From Azophilus sp964572185 (GTDB lineage: Bacteria; Pseudomonadota; Gammaproteobacteria; Pseudomonadales; Azotimanducaceae): DNA of 6,433 nt. The stretch lies in assembly GCA_964572185.1 (NCBI GenBank), contig CAZNFI010000166.1, positions 1-6,433 on the forward strand, given 5' to 3'. The notes under the pieces are model-generated. The model worked only from the letters and a program-made list of their open reading frames with translations, searched no databases and was not told where the DNA came from. This document shows positions 6,391-6,433 of this stretch, in pieces. A program made the translations under genes and the position numbers. Within the stretch, counting starts at the first letter, position 1; each line of letters begins with the position of its first letter.

Positions 6391-6433
6391 ATGGTGAAAG
6401 CGATATCGGTCGAGAATGGCAGGCTCTGTTGGG
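6391..6433 (+). CDS. Possible start of a downstream gene, cut by the right edge
   Basis: ATG 6391 opens a frame that runs to the window end and reads MVKAISVENGRLCW. AAGGGG at 6381-6386 gives a good ribosome binding site at 4-base spacing, 11 bases after the mini-ORF stop. Fourteen residues are too few to identify a family. The pattern is compatible with the first strand of a zinc-type medium-chain alcohol dehydrogenase, but this is a guess. If real, the gene would continue the same transcript as hisHF. Confidence 0.35.
   Translation, partial: MVKAISVENGRLCW

Noticed and set aside
6381..6391. AAGGGGTCAGA, a string I associate with sequences around REP-type tyrosine transposases in proteobacteria
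   Set aside because: Only 11 bases, with no transposase and no partner repeat in the window; it also serves as a plausible ribosome binding site.

Overview
The window reads as chromosomal DNA of a high-GC (by eye about 60-65%) Gram-negative bacterium, most likely a gammaproteobacterium or a relative. This rests on the exported lipoprotein and sulfatase, the paraslipin-type SPFH protein, and codon use dominated by G/C in third positions. The species cannot be named from sequence alone. All genes lie on the + strand. I saw no rRNA, tRNA, CRISPR array or complete insertion sequence.

Layout: (1) 2-490 is the C-terminal part of a paraslipin/SLP-2-like SPFH protein cut by the left edge. (2) 491-744 is a 254-base noncoding gap that probably holds the promoter of what follows. 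(3) 745-1989 encodes a 12-helix MFS transporter. (4) 2050-3741 encodes a membrane-anchored type I sulfatase with intact signatures. (5) 3798-4892 encodes an amidohydrolase-family protein with a lipoprotein signal. (6) 4907-5542 and 5536-6315 encode HisH and HisF, the two subunits of imidazole glycerol phosphate synthase, overlapping by 7 bases. (7) 6316-6433 is a short region with a hairpin, a 17-codon reading frame behind a strong Shine-Dalgarno sequence, and what may be the start of another gene cut by the right edge.

Genes 3 to 6 have gaps of 60, 56, 14 and -7 bases and no convincing terminator between them, so they look like one transcript. Two themes sit side by side. The first is an envelope module (MFS permease, periplasm-facing sulfatase, lipid-anchored hydrolase) that could desulfate and further process a sulfated compound or remodel a surface molecule. 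The second is a cytoplasmic glutamine-dependent cyclase pair that normally makes histidine and the purine intermediate AICAR. The pair lacks the usual hisA between its members and sits outside any visible his operon. The catalytic and ammonia-channel residues I checked are kept, so it is probably active. Whether it is the only copy in the genome or a duplicate serving another pathway cannot be decided here.

Nothing here is clearly a new defence or mobile system. The most unusual point is the company these genes keep; next are the hairpin at the sulfatase start and the structured 3' spacer.
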